A stretch of 64,000 nucleotides of DNA. Origin: Bacteroidales bacterium. Lineage in GTDB: Bacteria; Bacteroidota; Bacteroidia; Bacteroidales; UBA932. The notes under the pieces are model-generated. The model worked only from the letters and a program-made list of their open reading frames with translations. It was not told the origin of the DNA and ran no database searches. Shown here piece after piece: positions 59,656 through 64,000 of the stretch. How positions within the stretch are numbered: the stretch's first letter is position 1; each line of letters starts with the position of its first letter. The position numbers and the translations under genes were made by a program. The stretch lies in the NCBI GenBank assembly GCA_017469425.1, contig JAFUGJ010000089.1:1-64000 (forward strand), read 5' to 3'.

Positions 59656-61773
59656 TTAATATCCGGCATTCTGTGCAATTTCCTTGTCCTTGTTGGACTG
59701 GATAATCTGCGTAGGAATAGGAAGAACATAGTTGTGAGGCTTGATGTTAGGGATGTGACGGGTCAGACCCATTGCATCTGTATAACTCTCACGGCCACGG
59801 TCGTCGTTCTCATAACCAAAACCATACTTGCGGGTACGCTCATAGAGAGTATTGGAAGTAGTGGTGTTCTGGGTAGGATACTTGTCAAGGACATAAGTCG
59901 CATTAGGGTTGCAGCTCAGGCGGCTGAGTGTAATCCAACGCTGTTCCTCTCCGAAGAGTTCGCGGACACGCTCGTCAAGAATGTAGTCAATGTCCACCTT
60001 TGCAGCGGCAACATCAGCTGCGCCTGCACGACTGCGGAGCACATTGATATCTTCAGCAGCACCACTCTTGTTGCCCTGGGCGAGACGCGCCTCCGCACGG
60101 AGCAGATAGGTCTCGGCTATACGGATGAGATACCAGTCGGTGTCATTGTACAATGTTGAAGGATTCTTGCTTGCAAAAGGATGGTGGTCATCCGAGAACT
60201 TCCAATAACGGGGAGTTACATTTATGGTATCAGCTGCCGTGAGAGAATAGTTGTTCTTGACAGCTTTGCCATTCTTATCCTTGTCATTGGCATGCAAGGC
60301 GGCGCGGGCGGCAATATTGGCCTTGACCTCACTCCACTTCTTACCCGAAGGAGTGTAGTAGTCGCGCTGAATCATGATTTCCGAACCGCGGAAGTCGTGA
60401 GGATCATCCCAATAACTGCCGTTGATGTCGCCATAAGGGCGGGTGACAAATTCTGAAGCATAAAGGCCAAGTGCAATTCCTCCACCGTTGCTTGCCGTTG
60501 CACGCAACGCAAGGGAATCAGTCTTGGTGGAAAGGTTATAGGCAAGTTTGCGTCCCTGCGCTTCAGGAATGTCGGTGGCGGGAGTGCCGGAACCTGCGGG
60601 ATTCACACCTGCAGGGAAGCAGGTTGCATCAGCAGTGAAGATGTAGAATTTCTCTGTGACATTGCCTTCTTTGTCGGCCCTGGAATCGGAAGGGTCATAC
60701 CAAGTCTGAGTTCGGGTTCCATTCTTTCCTCCCATAGGAATCCAAGGAGCCCATGTGCACTCGAGAACAGGGAAGTGGGTACGGAACCAGGAGTCTCCGG
60801 AACCGCCGAGAGGCCAACTGTCAATACCTGGTTCATAGTGAATCTGGGCAACCCAGATGGCTTCCTTGTTGTCGGGATCGTTGGGGTTGGAGTCATTAGC
60901 CTCCGTACCGTCGGACTTGGCGGATGAACGGAACAGATCCCAATATGCACCCTGAGGAGCAGCGAGGGAGTTGCCATAGCGGTCAACAGCATCAGTCTTT
61001 CGGTTACCGAAGCGGGTCTTCATGATTTCATAAGCTCCGTCCGTGCCGTCAATTACTCGGGTGGCAGCTTTTTCGGCATCGGCGAACTTGCCGAGAGCAA
61101 GATAGGTCTCTGCGAGGAAATGGGCTGCTGCAGCCTTGGTCACGGTTCCGGTTAGACGGGGCTTTACAGGAAGATTCTCTTCAGCCCACTTGAAGTCCTC
61201 AGCAATCTTCTTCCAGGCTTCTTCGCGGGAAATCATTTCATAGTCATACTGTGCACCGGTAGTCATGTGCTCCGAATATACGAGCGAACCGAACAATCCG
61301 GCCAGGATACGGTATGCATAAGCGCGGAGAAAAACGCCTTCTGCACGAAGCTCGTTCTTGTAAGTGTCATTATGATAAACAATTTCAGGATGTTCATCAA
61401 TCATGTCAATTACAGTGTTTGCACGGTTGGCAAGTTTGTACATATAGTCACCCCAGTGACGGGCATATCCGCTGTCGGCGGTCAGGGTGGACCAGTTTGA
61501 GAAATTTGCGTTGGCATTGGTCATGGTAAATGAATCAAGACCCATACCGTTCACTATCCAGTTGTGCTCGGAACCGCCACGCTGATTACCGAATACCATA
61601 TACTGGACATTGGCATAAGCAGCGGCAAGACCAATTTCCATTGCACGCTCAGACTCGTAGAATCTTTCGGAGTCGTTCAGATACGATTTCTCCTCAAGGA
61701 ACTCCTTGTCATTGCAAGCGCTGAACACGAATGCGCCAAGCGCGAGAACTGCAAATAATTTATTGATTTTCAT
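59656..61773 (-). CDS. SusD/RagB-type surface lipoprotein, second locus
   Basis: 705 residues, lipobox GAFVFSAC. FLRAYAYRILAGLFGS, ETYLLRAEARLAQGNKSGAAEDINVLRSRAG and the C-terminal LPIPTQIIQSNK are SusD hallmarks. It is longer than typical (about 500-600 residues), with insertions near residues 290-420. It pairs with the SusC gene 18 bases upstream. The glycan target cannot be judged because the locus runs off the window. Confidence 0.93.
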   Translation of the reverse strand: MKINKLFAVLALGAFVFSACNDKEFLEEKSYLNDSERFYESERAMEIGLAAAYANVQYMVFGNQRGGSEHNWIVNGMGLDSFTMTNANANFSNWSTLTADSGYARHWGDYMYKLANRANTVIDMIDEHPEIVYHNDTYKNELRAEGVFLRAYAYRILAGLFGSLVYSEHMTTGAQYDYEMISREEAWKKIAEDFKWAEENLPVKPRLTGTVTKAAAAHFLAETYLALGKFADAEKAATRVIDGTDGAYEIMKTRFGNRKTDAVDRYGNSLAAPQGAYWDLFRSSAKSDGTEANDSNPNDPDNKEAIWVAQIHYEPGIDSWPLGGSGDSWFRTHFPVLECTWAPWIPMGGKNGTRTQTWYDPSDSRADKEGNVTEKFYIFTADATCFPAGVNPAGSGTPATDIPEAQGRKLAYNLSTKTDSLALRATASNGGGIALGLYASEFVTRPYGDINGSYWDDPHDFRGSEIMIQRDYYTPSGKKWSEVKANIAARAALHANDKDKNGKAVKNNYSLTAADTINVTPRYWKFSDDHHPFASKNPSTLYNDTDWYLIRIAETYLLRAEARLAQGNKSGAAEDINVLRSRAGAADVAAAKVDIDYILDERVRELFGEEQRWITLSRLSCNPNATYVLDKYPTQNTTTSNTLYERTRKYGFGYENDDRGRESYTDAMGLTRHIPNIKPHNYVLPIPTQIIQSNKDKEIAQNAGY

Positions 61774-61791
61774 ATTTCTTTCCGTATTAGA

Positions 61792-64000
61792 TTAGAAAGT
61801 GAGGTTTACACCGCAGGTGACAGTCTTGTATGCACCGTTGCTGCCATAGCGGCTGGAGGAGATACCGGCTGCTATGGTACCGGCGTCTTCAGGATCGATA
61901 CCGGACCATCCGGTGATGGTGAAGAGGTCAGTTGCAGCGACATATACGCGTGCATTGCTGAGGCCGACCTTGCGTACGAGAGTCGAAGGAAGGTTGTAAG
62001 AGAATACGAGGTCTTTGAGTTTCAGGAAGGAACGCTGGTTCCAGAACTGATAATCGTAAGTATTGGTATTGTTGTAGCCATAACGAGGGAATGTCGTGGA
62101 ATGATTATCTTCAGTCCAAGGCTTCACGCGTGCGAGCTGTGCGCCACCGGTCATGGTCGTGCCGAAGGCATAAGGGTCGAGCCACAGGAAGTGGGTCTTG
62201 TCGCCCTGCGCCCAGCGGAAATTGAAGTACAGGCTGAAGTTCTTCCAGCTGAGGGTGTTGCCAAAGTTCAAGGTGAAGAGAGGATCGGGTGAACCAAGAT
62301 AATGACGGTCATTGGAGTTAATCTTACCGTCACCGTTCCAGTCCTCAATCTTCAGGTCGCCGGGCACTGCTTTTTCCTGAAGCTTTACTCCATTTTCATT
62401 CACATAATTGTCAATCTCCTCCTGGCTTTGGAAGATGCTTACGCTGTAGTCGTATGCGGCACCGATGGGGCGTCCTACGAGCAGAGAATAGTAAGCCTCG
62501 CGGCCATAGGAAACGGCATTGGCAATATCGTCGGCCTCTTCGCCATTGTAGTTCTTTCCAAAGAGGGAAACGAGCTTATTGGCATTGGAGTCGAATACAA
62601 AGTTGCTCTCCCAACGGAAGGTGTCCTTGCCGTTACCGTTGATGTTTACGGTGTTGAGTACGATTTCAATACCCTTGTTGGTAACCTTGCCCACATTGTC
62701 GTTCACGGAAGTATATCCCGAGAAGTACGGGGCTGAACGGTTTACGAGCATGTTCTTGGTAGCACCTGAATAAACATCCACGCTACCGTTGATGCGGCTG
62801 TCGAGAACAGCAAAGTCGATACCGAGATTGAGTTTTTCAACGGTTGCCCATGTGAGATTGGGGTTGGGAACATTGGACATTGCCATACCGAGGTTGGACT
62901 CATTTCCAAGCCATGTCATACTGTTGTTACCATTGTTGAGGGTAATTTTCTCAACGGTAGGAAGAGTTGCACCTGCTGTTACCGAACGGCTGCCGTTCTG
63001 ACCCCAGCTGAGACGGAGCTTGAGGAAATCAAAAACATTCAGGTTCTGGATGAAATCCTCATTGCTGAGTACCCACGCAGCACTTGCACCATAGAAATTT
63101 CCCCACTTGTTGTCTGCGCTGAAAGCAGAGTAACCGTCACGGCGGAAGTTCACGGTAGCATAGTACTTGTTCGCGTAATTATAGTTGAAACGGGCAAGGT
63201 AACCTACTGCCTGGGAATCCACGCGACGGCGGTATGCCCCTGCATAGGAGTTTGCGGTTTCGAGGTTATATACACCGAGGGTAGTAGGGGTGTCGAATCC
63301 TGAGAAAGGAAGGTACAGCGAGTTGCTTACAGTCTTTTCACGGGTGTAACCCAGGGTTGCATCAAAATGATGTACACCGAAATCCCTGGTATAGGTAAGG
63401 ATTTGGTCGATGTTCCATGCATTGTAATGCGAAGATGATGCGGAACCGGTAACCTTTCCATTTTGTTTTCCGACATTCTTCATGTCGCTTACATTCTCCG
63501 TGTTGACATACATTTCAGGATTGTTGAATACATCGGAGAAGCCCGCGTTGCGTTGTGCCTGCGCGGTGATGCGATAACTGAGACCGGGGATGAAGGGGAA
63601 ATCAACCTGTGCATAAGCAACACCGTTCAGGTTCATGCTCTTGCTGGTGCGGTCGGTGTATGCATAGGAATCATCTTTTCCTGTTCCAAGATACGGGCTT
63701 CCGCTGTTGCCGTCAGGAGTGGAGTTGTACCAGTCAGTATATCCGTCCTGGCGTGCGTAAACATAGGAAAGAGGAGTATACCACATGGCATAGCGGATGC
63801 TTGCGGGCTGTCCCCAGCTGTTGGAAGCCAGGTAGTTGGCCTTTGCACCTACGGTAAGCCAGTCGGTGATATTGATGTCGAGTTTGCCCATGAAGCCATA
63901 CTTCTCGTAGTCGTCACCCTTGCGGATACCCTGCTGACGGGTATAGTCTGACGATATATAGTAGTTGGCCTTGTTGCTACGACCGCTTACGGAAACATCG
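61792..64000 (-). CDS. SusC-type TonB-dependent transporter, second locus, N-terminus outside the window
   Basis: The reading frame is open to base 64000, so the ATG at 63891 is internal. About 735 C-terminal residues are visible. The right-edge segment DVSVSGRSNKANYYISSDYT is the first barrel region of SusC, and the protein ends in TCGVNLTF. Barrel strands such as YATVNFRRDGYSAFSADNKW and WSGIDPEDAG are typical of SusC. It forms a pair with the SusD encoded just downstream. The plug domain lies beyond the window. Confidence 0.93.
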   Translation of the reverse strand, partial: DVSVSGRSNKANYYISSDYTRQQGIRKGDDYEKYGFMGKLDINITDWLTVGAKANYLASNSWGQPASIRYAMWYTPLSYVYARQDGYTDWYNSTPDGNSGSPYLGTGKDDSYAYTDRTSKSMNLNGVAYAQVDFPFIPGLSYRITAQAQRNAGFSDVFNNPEMYVNTENVSDMKNVGKQNGKVTGSASSSHYNAWNIDQILTYTRDFGVHHFDATLGYTREKTVSNSLYLPFSGFDTPTTLGVYNLETANSYAGAYRRRVDSQAVGYLARFNYNYANKYYATVNFRRDGYSAFSADNKWGNFYGASAAWVLSNEDFIQNLNVFDFLKLRLSWGQNGSRSVTAGATLPTVEKITLNNGNNSMTWLGNESNLGMAMSNVPNPNLTWATVEKLNLGIDFAVLDSRINGSVDVYSGATKNMLVNRSAPYFSGYTSVNDNVGKVTNKGIEIVLNTVNINGNGKDTFRWESNFVFDSNANKLVSLFGKNYNGEEADDIANAVSYGREAYYSLLVGRPIGAAYDYSVSIFQSQEEIDNYVNENGVKLQEKAVPGDLKIEDWNGDGKINSNDRHYLGSPDPLFTLNFGNTLSWKNFSLYFNFRWAQGDKTHFLWLDPYAFGTTMTGGAQLARVKPWTEDNHSTTFPRYGYNNTNTYDYQFWNQRSFLKLKDLVFSYNLPSTLVRKVGLSNARVYVAATDLFTITGWSGIDPEDAGTIAAGISSSRYGSNGAYKTVTCGVNLTF

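Noticed and set aside
1-64000. CRISPR arrays, insertion sequences, tRNA or rRNA genes
   Set aside because: I looked for regular repeats, transposase-like proteins, terminal inverted repeats and tRNA T-arm patterns and found none that held up.

Overview
The window looks like a chromosomal segment of a GC-rich member of the Bacteroidales (Bacteroidota). The evidence is SusC/SusD pairs, lipoproteins with short lipoboxes, many promoters of the Bacteroidetes type (TTTG, about 19-20 bp, TAnnTTTG), very few Shine-Dalgarno sequences except a strong one in front of rpsU, and typical Bacteroidales gene neighbourhoods. I cannot name a genus. TAG is an ordinary stop codon here, because at least seven genes end with it.

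Layout. 1-4.6 kb: an accessory cassette, possibly restriction or defence. It holds the 3' part of an adenine DNA methyltransferase, a small PD-(D/E)xK-like protein, and a 920-residue SF2 helicase with an N-terminal GIY-YIG/T5orf172-like domain. 4.6-16.7 kb: housekeeping genes. These are rpsU with its extended SD, a translationally coupled AAA ATPase and sirtuin, rplU-rpmA, serS-ruvC, an outer-membrane barrel protein, a folate cyclo-ligase, a PASTA protein, rluD and lnt. 16.7-37.95 kb: a complete-looking alginate utilisation locus. It contains SusC, SusD, two TIG surface lipoproteins, two PL6 lyases, a PL17 lyase, KdgF, an ExuT-like MFS transporter, an SDR reductase, a 49-residue peptide, a fimbrillin-like surface protein, a divergent esterase, a jelly-roll lyase-like lipoprotein and a FadR-type GntR regulator. 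38-49.7 kb: fabH, fabF, rng, a 29-residue AURKAIP1/COX24-like gene, HU, lon (broken by an in-frame TAG), ung, coaD, a thioredoxin-like protein and an M16 peptidase. 49.8-56.4 kb: an RHH regulator, acyl-CoA dehydrogenase with EtfAB, a membrane Zn peptidase, an S4 protein, a DJ-1 protein and a mannose-6-phosphate isomerase-like protein. 56.4-64 kb: a TolB-like lipoprotein, a DUF6057-type membrane protein and a second SusD/SusC pair that runs off the right edge.

How the alginate locus should work (inference from known families): surface glycan-binding lipoproteins and SusCD capture and import oligomers. PL6 enzymes cut the polymer and PL17 releases unsaturated monouronate. The MFS carrier moves it to the cytoplasm, KdgF opens the ring and the SDR reduces the product to 2-keto-3-deoxygluconate. 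KDG kinase and KDPG aldolase are not in the window. Two copies of a palindrome (AAAATTGGT-N2-ACCAATTTT) sit at the susC start site and between the divergent esterase and lyase-gntR genes. They resemble, from memory, the UxuR/ExuR operator, which ties the regulon to the GntR gene at 37240.

The points most worth checking are the amber codon in lon, the shared hexuronate-type operator with opposing promoters across it, the left-edge cassette with a structured element and a leftward promoter, and the unassigned binding domains and lyase-like protein of the alginate locus. No tRNA, rRNA, insertion sequence or CRISPR array was seen.
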